Shown here: piece by piece, positions 23,188 through 35,006 of the stretch
Position numbering within the stretch: the stretch's first letter is position 1
How the letters are laid out: each line of letters opens with the position of its first letter
NCBI GenBank assembly: GCA_030021035.2
Contig: JARYZH020000173.1
Coordinates: 832,950 to 896,949, forward strand
Reading direction: 5' to 3'
Length of the DNA: 64,000 nt
Source: Notholithocarpus densiflorus
Lineage: Eukaryota > Streptophyta > Magnoliopsida > Fagales > Fagaceae
Made by a program: the position numbers and the translations under genes
Notes under the pieces: model-generated
What the model was told of the DNA's origin: nothing
Database searches by the model: none
The model's input: the letters and a program-made list of their open reading frames with translations, nothing else

Positions 23188-24019
23188 TCAGACGTGGTAT
23201 TTCTTCAATTGGTCCATGTTGGTTGGCTCAGTGAAAGGGTTTGCATCTAAGTCCATCAACCTCACCGCTCCCCTAGAGTATATCTGCTTGATAATGTATG
23301 GGCTGGCCCAATTTTGCTTGAACTTCCCGTTTGCATATTGAATTGGGACTCGGATTTCCTTCAACACTAAATCCCCCAACTTCAAATCTTTGGTTCTCAC
23401 TTTCTTGTCAAAAGCTTTCCTAAGCCTCCTTTGGTAACCTTGAATATGATACAAGGCCTTGAGTTTTTTCTCATCTAGCATACACAACTGATCATATCTG
23501 CCTTGTAACCAATCTGCTTCAGGGATTTCACTTTCCAATACTGTCCTTAGTGAACGAACACCCATCTTAATGGGAATGACTGCTTCCATCCCATACACCA
23601 ATGAATAAGGAGTGGCTCCTGTGGAAGATCGAATTGATATTCTATACCCCCATAGCGCATAGGGTAATTGTAGGTGCCAGTCTTTGTAGTTCTTTGTGCT
23701 CTTCTTTAAAATTCATCCTATATTCTTGTTAGCAGCCTCAACTGCTCCATTAGTCTGAGGACGGTAAGGTGAAGACTTGTGGTGTTGGATATTCAACTGT
23801 TGTAGTAGCTTCTCTGTTTCTCCCTTGAAATGCTTCCCATTGTCAAAGATAATTTCATGTGGTACCTCATATCTGCAGATGATATTGGTCTAAATGAATT
23901 GAGCAACTTTCTTTGAATTCAAAACCTTATATGAGGCAACTTCTACCCATTTAGTGAAGTAATCAATGGCTACGAGTATGAATTCATGACCATTAGAGGT
24001 TGTTGAGTGAATCTTCCCA
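23188..24019 (-). pseudogene. pol: Element M integrase, catalytic core and C-terminal part
   Basis: Minus reading from 24019: the core starts GKIHSTTSNGHEFILVAIDY, with the first catalytic Asp in VAIDYFTKW, the second in IIFDNGKHF and the Glu in NGAVEAANKN, so all three DDE residues are present. After SPYRPQTNGAVEAANKN a TGA interrupts near 23717. Downstream are VYGMEAVIPIKMGVRS, LYHIQGYQRRLRKAFDKKV and GDLVLKEIRVP, the C-terminal domain, ending at 23188. The reading is split at its start by the 24025-25319 solo LTR: WGIDII on the other side joins IIGKIHS across the ATAAT duplication. Integrates the cDNA in a live element; here dead. Confidence 0.85.
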
Positions 24020-24024
24020 ATAAT

Positions 24025-25319
24025 TGTTGGAAATGTGCAAGTGCGCAGCGGAAAATTTAACGGATCTACTTCATTCGCAATTGATAACATGTACTATGTA
24101 AGTTTCAGAATTTGAGAACAAAAAAGCGTACCTTGGTGTGGTGAAATTCAAAACCGAAGATCAGAAGTTCTTAGGAAGTTCTTGAGAATAAAGAGTGTCC
24201 AACACTCACATACATTCTATTTCATTCCTTCTGAGAACTATCTTATAAAAGACCTTCATCTTAACCTTATGAAAGGCACTTATGAAATTCTGTATGTTTC
24301 TCTCCTTATATACAATTGATTATCTAATTGGGCTAGCCTTTTGGACCTTTCCAATTGGGCTCTAGTATTTGGCTTGGAGTGGGACCAAAAGGGATCAATA
24401 AGACACTATCTCCAATGGGTCTTGGGCTTTTCTGTCAACTCTTGACAAGTCCAAAGTTACCATTAACTATATTTAATACCACTATATAAATTATATCCCA
24501 AGACTTTATTATACATGCAACTCCTTCATTAAAATATTCGTAGTAATACAAAGTCATGAATGTAGACTGCCACTTTGAAGATTACTACATCTTAATCCTT
24601 GAGTACCCGGTTTAATCCTTTATGTTATTCATCATATATTTATGAAATCCAATTTCATAAATATATATACTTTAGTAACTCCTTACTAAAGTGGTTGGGC
24701 CCAACACTCTGAATAACCAAACCCATTAAACTTATCTCAAGGGAATATTTTATGTCTCTATTAAGAAATTATGAATTCCATCTTGAGAATATATGTTCCA
24801 TCAACACTAAATGCGGTTGTCCAACATACTGAGGTTTTGACCGTGATTTATAGATCTCACTCTTGATATATCAAAGCAACCTACATCTCATGATCAAGTC
24901 CATTATTCTCTCGGGATTTAGAGTTCATGTAAATAGAAGTCGTGAGATTTATTATTCATTTGACAGTCGTTAGGAGAATAATAAATCTCACAGCGGTCTA
25001 GTTCAATATGTCTTAACTCTTAAAACATATCAACATACCAACTAGAAGTCTCCACTTCCATGATTAAGACAAATCATCGTAGTTGATATGTTATAGTCTT
25101 CGCAGATGAAACACCCAATTTCATCACCGACTACGAACTAAAATTCTGAGTTTGCAAAGAACTTGTGATTTATATCTTCTATGACTAAATCACATACTAT
25201 GCATCTCATAGACTAAGATAATGTCCCATTAGTTCATTTATAGCTAGTCTCATATAATTAAACAATTTAATTATTCATGACATGCCAATAAATTGGATTT
25301 TAGGGCATAAACCCCAACA
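24025..25319 (-). mobile_element. Solo LTR (family S) inside the integrase of M
   Basis: 1295 bp with perfect terminal inverted hexamers TGTTGG ... CCAACA and a perfect 5-bp TSD ATAAT (24020-24024 and 25320-25324). It interrupts the integrase reading frame exactly and removing it plus one ATAAT restores continuity. In minus orientation a GTATATAAGG TATA box lies near 24305. It is a full-length relative of 15537-16932, though diverged by indels. No coding inside. Confidence 0.88.
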
Positions 25320-25324
25320 ATAAT

Positions 25325-27474
25325 GTCTATCCCCCATGTAGAGAATGGCCATGGCGATGCCATGGTATGTAATGGCATGGGTGGCATGTGCTTCAGATCT
25401 TCATGGACTTGGCATTGATGGCATTTTTGAACATGAGCCGCACAGTCGGCTTCCATAGTAGTCCAGTAATAGCCTTGTCTCATGATCTTCATTGATAGCA
25501 TGTGTGCATTCATATGTGGCCCATAGCTTGACTCATGAACCTCTTCAATTATTTACTGTGCTCCTTTGGTGGTTACACAAAGGAGATGAATTCCATCATA
25601 TGATCTCCTATAAATCCTTTCACCACAAATAATGTAATTAGTAGATAACCTCCGGATGGTTAATTGATCATTCTTGTCTGCAGACTTTGGGTATGTTCCG
25701 TCCTTGAAGTATTGTAGGATGTCTAAATACCATTCACCTTCTCCATTCTTTCCCTCATCCTCTTCTATTGTTATGCAGTAGGCTGGTTCTTCTTTTTGTT
25801 CCAACACTATCGGTCTAGCTTCATCTTCTTTTGTCTCATCCATCATAGATGTCATGGTTGCTAAAACATCTGCAATTTGATTCTGCATCCTTGGCACATA
25901 TTGATATTGAATCTTGCTGAATTTTGATGCCCACTTCTGAAGACATTAATGATAAGGCATCAGCCTTTCTTCTTTTATCTTCCATTTATTCTGAATTTGA
26001 GAGATTATCAAAGCTGAGTCTCCGTATACCTCCAACTCTTTTACCCCAAGGCCTAGGACTATTTGTAACCCCATGATGCAAGCTTCATATTCAGTGGCAT
26101 TGTTGGTGGCAGGAAAGTTGAGTCTGCCAGAAAATGGAATGTGTGTCCCTTTTGGAGAAATTAAGAGAACTCCAATTCCATTTCCATTTTGATTTGTGGC
26201 TCCGTCAAAGTACATCTTCCATGATTCTACCTCAATCCCCATGATATCTTCATCCGGAAAGTCTCCTTGGATCTCTTCAACTTCTTCTGGTGAACAATGG
26301 GCTAAGTGATCGGCAATTGCTCTCCCTTTCACAGATTTCTAAGTCACATACTTAATATTAAATTTTGACAAAAGCAATACCCATTTAGTTGTCTTCCCAT
26401 CTTGCACAGGTTTTTCCATTAAATACTTCAAAGGATTCATTCTTGCAATCAACAAAACCTTGTAAGCAAGCATATAATGTCTGAGTTTGCGGGTTGCCCA
26501 CACAAGTGCTATGCATGTCTTCTCTAATAGTGAATACTTTTCTTCATAAGGCAACATCTTCTTGCTGATGTAGTATATTGCATTCTCTTTTCTAGTCTCC
26601 TCTAGGTATTGAGCAAGTAGAGCCCCTATTGTTGTATCTATAGTGGTGAGATACAACAACAATGGCTTTTCGGGCACCAGTGGGACAAGTATTGGCAGTT
26701 TCATTAGATAATTCTTGATCTTCTCAAAGGCTTCTTGGCATTGTTCATTCCATACTATAGGAACCTCCTTCTTAAGCAATCTGAAGATTAGTTCAAATGT
26801 CATGGTGAGTTGAGCTATGAACCTGCTGATGTACTGTATCCTTCCCAAAGATCCTCGGATCTCCTTTTTGGTTCTTGGAGGCTTCATCTCTACAATTGCC
26901 TTGATTTTGTTAGGATCAACTTCTATTCCCCTCTGACTTACCATAAACCCTAGCAATTTTCCAGATGTGACTCCGAAAGTGCATTTCTTTTGATTCAACC
27001 GCAACTTGTAGAACTGGATTCTTTCAAAGAACTTCCTCAAAGCTGGTATGTGCCCTTCACGGTCTTGGGACTTCACTATCATATCATCAACATAAACTTC
27101 TACTTCTTTACGGGTCAAGACATGCAACAAAGTGGTGGTTGCACGTTGGTAAGTAGCGTCAGCATTTTTAAGGCCAAATGGCATGACCTTGTAGCAATAT
27201 GTCCCCCATGGTGTAATAAAGGAGGTTTTCTCCATATCTTCTAGAGCCATCTTAATCTGGTTGTACCCTAAAAATTCGTCCATAAACGATATCAAAGCAT
27301 GACCTGCTGTGTTGTCAACTAGGACGTCAATATGAGGCAAAGGAAAGTCGTCTTTTAAGCTGGCCTTATTCAGGTCTCGAAAATCTACACACATTCTAAC
27401 CTTCCCATCTTTCTTTGGTACCGGAACCACATTAGCTAACCACTTTGGATAGTTGACCACCCTCAGGAATCCTG
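25325..27474 (-). pseudogene. pol: Element M pol, middle: RT, RNase H, second RNase H, integrase zinc finger
   Basis: Minus reading from 27474: GFLRVVNYPKWLANVVPVPK, MCVDFRDLNKAS, GYNQIKMALED, KVMPFGLKNADATYQR, YVDDMIVKSQ (the RT catalytic Asp pair), then LLLYLTTIDTTIGALLAQ and YYISKKMLPYEEKYS (RNase H). After a TAG at 26339-26341 a second RNase H follows (MYFDGATNQNGNGIGVLLIS, TEYEACIMGLQ, VYGDSALI), the hallmark of the Tat lineage. An integrase HHCC zinc finger follows (HMNAHMLSMKI ... CAAHVQKCHQCQ). Stops also occur near 25943 and 25553. One polyprotein frame is otherwise kept, so decay is by single substitutions. Confidence 0.92.
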
Positions 27475-27479
27475 TATTG

Positions 27480-28440
27480 TGATGAATTAACCAATTAATT
27501 AGCCAAGTTAATAAATTAATTCAATTTGCAAGCAATAAGCGTGGTAGCACAAACAAATCACCAAATAACTAAATGCAGCGGAAAAATAAATTGACACAGT
27601 GATTTGTTTATGAATGGGGAAAACCTACATGGCAAAAACCCCACCGAGTGATTTTAAGGTCACCACTCCCGAGAATTCACTATTATCACAACAAGCGGTT
27701 ACAAGTAAAGGAATCCTAGTACCTTATACCAACCTACAGTTGAACCCTTACCCAATTGGACTTGTTCTGTAGTGACAATCTCTCCTTTCAATGCACGGCT
27801 CCCAGTACGTGACTAACCAATTCGATGCGCGGATCCCAATACGCAGCTTACTCACCAACTTGATAAAGATGTTGGCTGCAAAGTTCTTCAATTCATCACA
27901 CGATGAAGATCACGAAGCTCCTTGGTTACAGAACCCTACGGTGTACAAACACAGCAACTTCTTCAAGAGAAAGATAAACTAGGGAAAATTCTGTCTTTGG
28001 TCACAATTTGCATGAATACAACTTTGCTTCACTTGCGCAACTTTTGATGGCCCTTAAAACAATCCTTATATATGTTTAGGGTTGTGAGAAAAGAAAACCC
28101 AAACATCTATTCACGGATTGGATTGAAATCAGGTCTGAAAAACTGAATTTCATAAACCTCGATAGATAGCTTATCTGTCGAGCATCAGGCTTCAGCAGCT
28201 TTTTAAACCTCAATAGATACTAGCTATTGAGCTAGCTGTCGAGCTTTAAAATCTAGCACTTCTTTACTTGTTTCTTGGACATACTTGCGTGGCTTTAACA
28301 CTTAATCTTGAAACCTTATTCCTTGAAGCATTAAAAACATCCTAGATCTACCCAATTACAAGTAAAGTGTGTTTTATCAAAGGATTAGCCAATTCTATAT
28401 TGACATATGTTCCTAACATTAAATCACATATGTCCTAACA
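27480..28440 (-). repeat. 3' LTR of the copia element
   Basis: 961 bp, TGATGAATTAACC ... TATGTCCTAACA on the plus strand (TGTTAGGACATA ... in element orientation). The segment at ~28158-28250 is rich in short self-complementary TCGATAGATAGCT/ATCTGTCGAG motifs. Matches the 5' LTR closely with small indels. Confidence 0.9.
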
Positions 28441-28457
28441 ATCTCTCCCTTTGACAA
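28441..28457 (-). other. Polypurine tract of the copia element
   Basis: Minus-strand TTGTCAAAGGGAGAGAT abuts the 3' LTR. This is the widely conserved plus-strand priming site of plant Ty1/copia elements. Confidence 0.85.
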
Positions 28458-28990
28458 TCCGTGACAAAACCACAAAAAAACAAATGAACATATGAGAGAA
28501 TTCATAAATCACTCAACTCATACTCACTTGTTGAATACAATAAAATCTATCCTAATACAAACTCTTGGAAAACTTTGCAAGAAGAGAGTTTATGGTAAGA
28601 AAACTTTGACAACCTGTATTTCTGAAACACTTTAAACAAAACTCATCACGGCATCTTAGTGTGAAACAGAAATAATAGATTGCATACAATATATAAGAAT
28701 CATATGCATAAAGAGAGAAAAGAAACAACACATGTAAAGATAGGTGAATAATATACATCAGTAGATATAAACCAAATATAAGTACAATGTATGTCAAATG
28801 GTCAAAGACCAGTATACATGAGGTAAATGTAAAAGAAAGAAAAGAAAATACATAAAACCCTCACTACATCCCTCATAGACACTCCTCCTATCACAAAAAT
28901 CTCCTATGCTAACTCTCCCCCTATGTATATGAATACTCTCATATCAAAACTACTTTCCCTTTTTGTCACGAGTGACAAAGGGTAAGTACA

Positions 28991-30139
28991 TCAAGTAGAC
29001 ATCTCATCATCGCTGGGCGAGCTAGCATCATCACTACCGGAGCCATCATCACTCTCATCCTCTGAAGCCGGTGGAGATGGAGATGTATAAGCAGTGAAAC
29101 CACCCATGACAACCTGTCGTCATGCGATATGACTAACACGGGTGTTCACCTGACACAACTCATCACTGAGTGTGTCAAGGCAAGCATCCATGCGCACAAG
29201 CTGTGCCATGATGGCCTCAAGAGTCATTCCACCCACAAAAGACGAAGAAGCGGAGATGGATGGAGCGGTAGAGGCTGGAGGAGTCGCCATCTCGGTCTAG
29301 GGCCGCCTTGGTCTAAGCTGTGCCTCGCTCCACCGAACGGTAGCAGCGTCTATAGCACTCATAACCGTGAAATGAGGAGACTCAGGAAAGGAGATAGAAA
29401 AATGGTGAAGAAGCCTCATGATAGCGAAAGGAAAAATGAGCTTATCACGAGTCGCCGTATCCCTATAGACATCTATAAGGGATAGAATAAAATGATAAGG
29501 GAAGTCAATAGAAATGTCCTCTAAGGGGGATAACAAAAATCGAGCACAAGGCTCTGTAATAGAGTTATAGTGAGACAAAGGATGAAGAATGAATGTCATC
29601 ACCATGTTAAGGAATCTCGGACCTTTTGCAAAGCCCGAGCAAGAGGTGTTTTAACGGTCACCCCAAGATGAAGGTGTCTCACAAAATAGAGACGAGAGAG
29701 TTCATCTTTGGACACAGTCCTCAGACGATCGCAGCCAAGGTAGTTAAGATGTGCTACCCTAGGAACGTGTAGTACCTCGGATACAATATCCGGAGTAGCT
29801 ACGATACGTGTACCTTGAACGCAAGTGAAAAAATGAGGTACAGAAGTATCAAATCTGTGCATATTGGAGTAAAACTCCTGTATGATCACGGAGGGACAGG
29901 TGACCGGGATGCCACACAGTGACTCCCAACCCCGACTGTAGATGACAGTAGGAAGGTTAAAAATCTGATAGGATGACTTGGTGTTCCGAATGAATGTCTC
30001 ATCGAGAAAAGTTCTCTGAAAAGTCCTTTCAGGCTTTATCATCACGGAACCGTACGTGAGAAGGAGTAGGGTCAGAAGAAGTGGATACCCCAGAACGAAG
30101 AGGGTTCTGGGACAGAATGGATTTAAGTTTAGGTGCCAT
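28991..30139 (-). pseudogene. Putative plant transposon protein (Transposase_32-like) ORF carried by the copia element
   Basis: Minus reading from ATG 30139: MAPKLKSILSQNPLRSGV, SHVRFRDDK, IYSRGWESLCGIPVTCPSV, IIQEFYSNMHRFDTSVPHF, TRIVATPDIVSEVLHVPRV, LRTVSKDELSRLYF, then in a shifted frame MVMTFILHPLSHYNSITEP, ISIDFPYHFILSLIDVYRDT and a C-terminal MAQLVRMDACLDTLSDELCQ with an acidic Ser-rich tail stopping at 28991. This family is annotated in plants as a putative plant transposon protein; its activity is unproven. At least three in-frame stops (first about 30031) and two frameshifts (about 30020 and 29615) break it. It has the same orientation as gag but lies where pol should be, before the 3' LTR. 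Confidence 0.7.
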
Positions 30140-32016
30140 AGAGCAGACTAACGCAAGAAGGAGAGAAAGAGACACGCAGAAAAGCACCAAACAAATCAAT
30201 ATAAAAGAATATAAAGAATTGAAGGTACGTATGCATGAAAATGCATGAACATGTGACATGCAAACTTAAAAATATCATAGGCTCAGCCCAATCCAAACCT
30301 ACCAGCACACAACAGTTTAACATAGTAATCACACATCTAAAATGCATGAACATATAGTTAAAATGCAAATGTGATGCCATGCATGAACATTTAGGATCAT
30401 TTACACAAAACCCATATCAAAAATTGCACAAAAACTTCATCAATTTTGAAAAACCCCAAAAGTTTTCAAGAAAACCCAAAGCCTAGGTCTAAATGCGTGA
30501 AATGCATGAAGAATGAGAGATAGGGAGATCATACCAAGTGATTTAAGACAAGAATAGGCCAAAAATCACATGGGTTGAAGGTTTAGAGAGAGAAGAGGGT
30601 GTTTGGGAGGTGAAGAGACAGATTCTGTCGAGAGAGATTGGGGAGAAATGAAGAGAAATTCGCGCAGACCCTTTATATAGAAAAGCCATAAATCTCGACA
30701 GATCGAGAGCTGTCGAGATTTAAAACATGTGAAATAGCTGTTGAAGAGATGTCCAGGATCTGTTGAGAGGTGTCCATAGCAAAAGGATCTCGATGGATCG
30801 AGAAGCTGTCAAGAATCTATCGAGCATCCAGAAAGTTTCTCAATGGATCAAGTAGCTATCGAGAAGCTATCGAGAATGCGATAAAAAGAAGCTGAAAGGG
30901 CTTGATAGATAGCCTAGCTGTCGAGATTGCTTAAAAACAGTTTTTCAAGAAGGGAAAAACACAGACATGAATGCAATCAAGCATGCTATACAACCAAAGA
31001 TCCAAATAACATTTTAAGCTCTCAAAATCATCTCTCAACAAGGAAAATGTCAAGCACATAGATCCAAAACACACCCACACACTAAACAAGTCTAACCAAT
31101 TTTATGTTTCAAAAACAAGTTAAGACAGTTTAGTAGGCATACATTAACACATGTATTCCTTGTGATGGCCAAATCACATTGTACTTGCACATGTATCAAA
31201 AGTAGCAAAGAATATTACATGTTATGTGTGAAAAACATCGCAAGATTGCATAAGTGTCTACATGTTATGACGATTTGAGATATGAGAAAATCACTTTAAC
31301 TCACACACAATCATAACTGTTTGATGGGGACTATCACCTTCGATGTACATCCTATAACTCCTACATCTCTTAGAATACATGCTTGCAATTATATATAAAG
31401 CATTTTGATTCTTTTTGCTTTTTATTATTCTTTGCATATTTTTCTTTTGAGCAAACCATGCATGAGCATATAAGAGATAGAAAAGAAATACCCAATGATG
31501 TTATGCATTTGACATTTCACTTTTGCTATGCCAAAGCATATAAATGTCATTTCATGATTGACAGGCAACAATGGTGAAATGGTTATTTATGCCTTTCTCT
31601 TAGGATTTTCTAGTCTTTCCCGTCAAAAAGAGTGATACGAGTGTTAAGTACAAGAGATTACTTAATCTTACTCATCACAAACACAAGTCACAAAACTTAT
31701 TTGCTTAGTTGTGCATAGAGATGCTCATCAAAGCTACAAAAATAAACAAAGTTTAAAAAACTTTGTTTTAATGGCCATCCAAGGTACACAAGTACCAATG
31801 TACACAAACACACACTGTTTTTGTATTTTTCTGATTTTTCAATTTTTATTTTTATTTTTATGAAAAGCAAGATAAAACAAAACTGAAAAATAAACAAACA
31901 AAAACATGTTAAGCAAAGCAATGCATAAAACTAGACTGACTCAAAACACGAAAGCAAAACACACAAGTAATGCAAAAACAAAAACAAGAAAGGGAGAGAG
32001 AGAAAAAGTGACTAAA
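30140..32016. other. Non-coding internal stretch of the copia element
   Basis: No gag or pol motif. From ~30685 to 30930 there is a cluster of TCGA-centred short inverted motifs (CTGTCGAGATT, CTCGATGGATCGAG, CTATCGAG) very like those in the LTRs. The rest is AT-rich with A-runs. Small ORFs here have no family resemblance. Confidence 0.5.
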
Positions 32017-33919
32017 TCACTTGGAGCCTTTTTGCTTCAACACCTTGGAAGAACCTTTCCGTTTTGCAAACCCTTGATCTGGCGGTGAGAAGGATGAATT
32101 GAAACTGTTCAAGTTCAAAAGGAACATGAGGGCTTTGAGAAGATCTCCAAGAGGAGCAAAGGAGGATGGAAACTGATTCTGGTTTCCCAATAAGATCATA
32201 CTATTGCTCTATTGAGTGGCTAACCACTTGTAGCAATTAGGTCGAGTATGTCCAGCTACTCCACAGTGATGACAGAGATGTTGCTTCTTCTGTTTAGGCT
32301 TTTGAGTGTTTCCCTTCTTAGCCCTAGGGTTTTTTTATCTCTTTCTTATCCTGCTTAGGGGGTGCTCCTAAAATAGATTTACCCTTGTCTATGTTCTCAC
32401 TAGCTAACACATTTTGCAAATCACTGTTTTCAGATTCAGCAATACTACTAAGAGGAACAAAAATAGTAGTACTAGCAGAAGCAATACTAGGAGAAGAGAA
32501 ATCATACCCTAAACCGATTCGATCAGAAGTAGATTTCTGAAGACTGAGCATCTCATCAAGCTTTGCACTTGAAGTCCTTTCCAACTGGGCTTTGACTTGG
32601 AACAGCTCTGCCTTAAACTTCTTGGTCTTCTCAGCCAAGAAATTATTCTCAAATCTCAGTTCTCCAATAATCTGATTGGCTTCATCAAACTTCGTGGAGA
32701 TTTCTTCCCATTCAAGCTCCACATCACTAAGCTTCTTGGTGGACAACCTATACAATTTCTCATGCTTTTTCGAGACCTTGTATAACTTTGCATAGGCTGT
32801 GTGGATGTCATCTTGCTCATCCATCTTTTTAAACTTAGACTCCACTAATTCCTCTTCTTCATCCACATCTTCAACAATCCCTTTAGTAGGATTTATAGTG
32901 GCAGTGAAGGCATTTAGGATTCCAAAATCCTCATTATCGGAATCATCTTCAGGCTCGGTGTCGCTCAAGGTAGTAACAAGTGCCTTGCTTTTCCCAATGG
33001 TCTTGAGATATGTAGGGCACTCTTGTTTCATGTGTCCAAAGTCTTGACATCCAAAGCATTTTAGTCCTAAAGGAACAGTGTACTGACCGCCATCCCTAGC
33101 ATCCTTCTTTCCTTTGTCCTAGTTCTTGAATTGAGACTAGCTAGACTGCTTGCGGTCTTTGTCAAATCCTTTAGCATTGGCATTCTTCATAAACTTTTTG
33201 AATTGCCGAGTGATATAGGATTTCATCTTAGAATCTTCATCGTCTGAAGACTCATCAATGTCACTATTCTTGGCCTTCAATGCCATGCTCTTGCTTTTGC
33301 TCAATTTCCCGATCCTAAACAAACCCAAGTCATAAGTCTGCAGATTGCCAACCAGCTCTGTCAAAGGAATTTTGTCAATATCCTTTGATTCCTCAATTGC
33401 GGTGATCTTGGCATGAAATCTCTCAGGTAGAGATCTGAGCACCTTTCTAACAATCTTTAGTTCGAGAATAGTTTCCCCAAGATTGAAGGCTAAGTTCACT
33501 ATGTCCTTGAGCTTGGCATAGAACTCATCAAATGACTCATCCTCCTCCATCTTAATCCCTTCAAAGATTGTGGTATGCCTCTGAAGTTTTGAATCCTTGA
33601 CAGCCTTGGTTCCTTCATAGGTTGTCTAGAGGATAGTCCATGCTTCCTTTGCAGTTTTAGTAGAGGATATCTTCTTGAACTCCTCATTCGTGACTGCATT
33701 GAATAGAGCATTCAATGCCCTGCTGTTGAAGTTAGCCACCTTGATCTTAGCATCATCCCAATCGGCCAGCGCTTCCTTCAGCTTGGTCCAGCCTATCTCC
33801 ATAGCTTGCCACACCTTCTCATCTAATGACTGCAAGAAAGCTCCCATGCGTACTTTGTAGTATGCATAGTTAGTGCCATCAAATAATGGAGGTATAATAA
33901 GAGACTGTCCTCTATCCAT
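32017..33919 (-). pseudogene. gag: Copia gag polyprotein (UBN2-type) with two zinc knuckles
   Basis: Minus reading from ATG 33919: IIPPLFDGTNYAYYKVRMGA and VWQAMEIGW (the usual copia gag start), ALNALFNAVTNEEFKKIS, then after a TAG at 33626-33628 MEEDESFDEFYAKLKDIVN, VLRSLPERFHAKITAIEE and LQTYDL. Next come CFGCQDFGHMKQECP (zinc knuckle CX2CX4HX4C), a long acidic coiled-coil-like segment (33031-32324), and a second knuckle CHHCGVAGHTRPNC near 32245. It ends at 32017. The two-knuckle layout recalls Sire/Maximus gag. Several more stops lie between 33160 and 33100 and between 32330 and 32200. Gag would form the capsid that packages element RNA. Nothing after it resembles protease. Confidence 0.85.
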
Positions 33920-33975
33920 GACAAACAGGAGTCAATGGATCACACAGTAAAGATTAAAACATAATCAGAGTGTGC

Positions 33976-33990
33976 CTGCTCTGATACCAC
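33976..33990 (-). other. Primer-binding site of the copia element
   Basis: Minus-strand TGGTATCAGAGCAGG, the standard plant copia site complementary to initiator tRNA-Met. It is offset ~30 bp from the LTR end (34021) instead of the usual few bases; a tract containing AAGGGGTCAATACATTC separates them. Confidence 0.85.
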
Positions 33991-34020
33991 TTGATAAGCC
34001 AAGAATGTATTGACCCCTTG

Positions 34021-35001
34021 TGATGAATTAACCAATTAATTAGCCAAGTTAATTAATTAATTCAATTTGCAAGCAATAAGCGTGGTAGCATAAAAAAATC
34101 ACCAAATAACTAAATGCAGTGGAAAAATAAATTGACACGGTGATTTGTTTATGAATGGAGAAAACCTACACGGCAAAATCCCTACCAAGTGATTTTAAGG
34201 TCACCACTCCCGAGAATTCACTATTATCACAACAAGCGGTTACAAGTAAAGAAATCCCAGTACCTTATACCAACCTACAGTTGAACCTTTACCCCAATAC
34301 CTAATTGGACTTGTTTTGTAGTGACAATCTCTCCTTTCAATGCACGGCTCCTAATACGTGACTAACCAATTCGATGCGCGGATCCCAGTACGCGTCTTAC
34401 TCACCAACTTGAAAAAGATGTTGGCTACAAAGTTCTTCAATTCATCACATGATGAAGATCATGAAGCTCCTTGATTACAAAACCCTACAGTGTACAAACA
34501 CAGCAATTTCTTCAAGAGAAAGATTAACTAGGGCAAATTCTGTCTCCGGTCACAATTTGCATAAACACAACTTTGCTTCACTTGCACAACTTTTGATGGC
34601 CCTTAAAACAATCCTTATATACGTTTAGGGTTGTGAGAAAAGAAAGCCCAAATATGTATTCACGGATTGGATTGAAATCAACTCTGAAAAACTGAATTTC
34701 ATAAACCTCGATAGATAGCTTATCTGTCAAGCTAGCTGTCGAGCATCGAGCTTCAGCAGCTTTTTAAACCTCGATAGATACTAGCTATCGAGTTAGATGT
34801 CGAGCTTTATAATCCAGCACTTCTTCATTTGTTTCTTGGACAAACTTGCATGGCTTTAACACTTAATCTTGAAACCTTGTTCCTTGAAGCATTAAACACA
34901 TCCTAGATCTACCCAATTACAAGTAAAGTGCATTTTGTCAAAGGATTAGCCAATTCTATGTTGACATATGTTCCTAACATTAAATCATATATGTCCTAAC
35001 A
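34021..35001 (-). repeat. 5' LTR of the copia element
   Basis: 981 bp, same termini as the 27480-28440 copy. About 20 bp longer, partly because of an extra CTAGCTGTCGAG-type block near 34735 within the TCGA-rich palindromic segment (34706-34806). Confidence 0.9.
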
Positions 35002-35006
35002 CATTG

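Larger units (their letters stand above)
27480..35001 (-). mobile_element. Non-autonomous Ty1/copia (Sire/Maximus-like) element nested in RT of M
   Basis: 7522 bp with two LTRs (27480-28440, 34021-35001), flanked by tattg (27475-27479) and cattg (35002-35006), a TSD with one mismatch. Excision rejoins the M RT frame as EVEKQYN-TGFLRVV. Inside on the minus strand are PBS (33976-33990), a gag with two zinc knuckles (33919-32017), ~1.9 kb non-coding, a second ORF (30139-28991) and the classical copia 3' tract TTGTCAAAGGGAGAGAT next to the 3' LTR. No protease, integrase, RT or RNase H is present, so it depended on another element's enzymes. Confidence 0.88.

Noticed and set aside
24025..25319. 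A complete TRIM or MITE rather than a solo LTR
   Set aside because: TG...CA ends, 5-bp TSD, a TATA box and no internal PBS/PPT pair fit a solo LTR better.
31383..32088. Short plus-strand ORFs in the copia interior
   Set aside because: No family motif, biased to A/T runs, opposite to gag.
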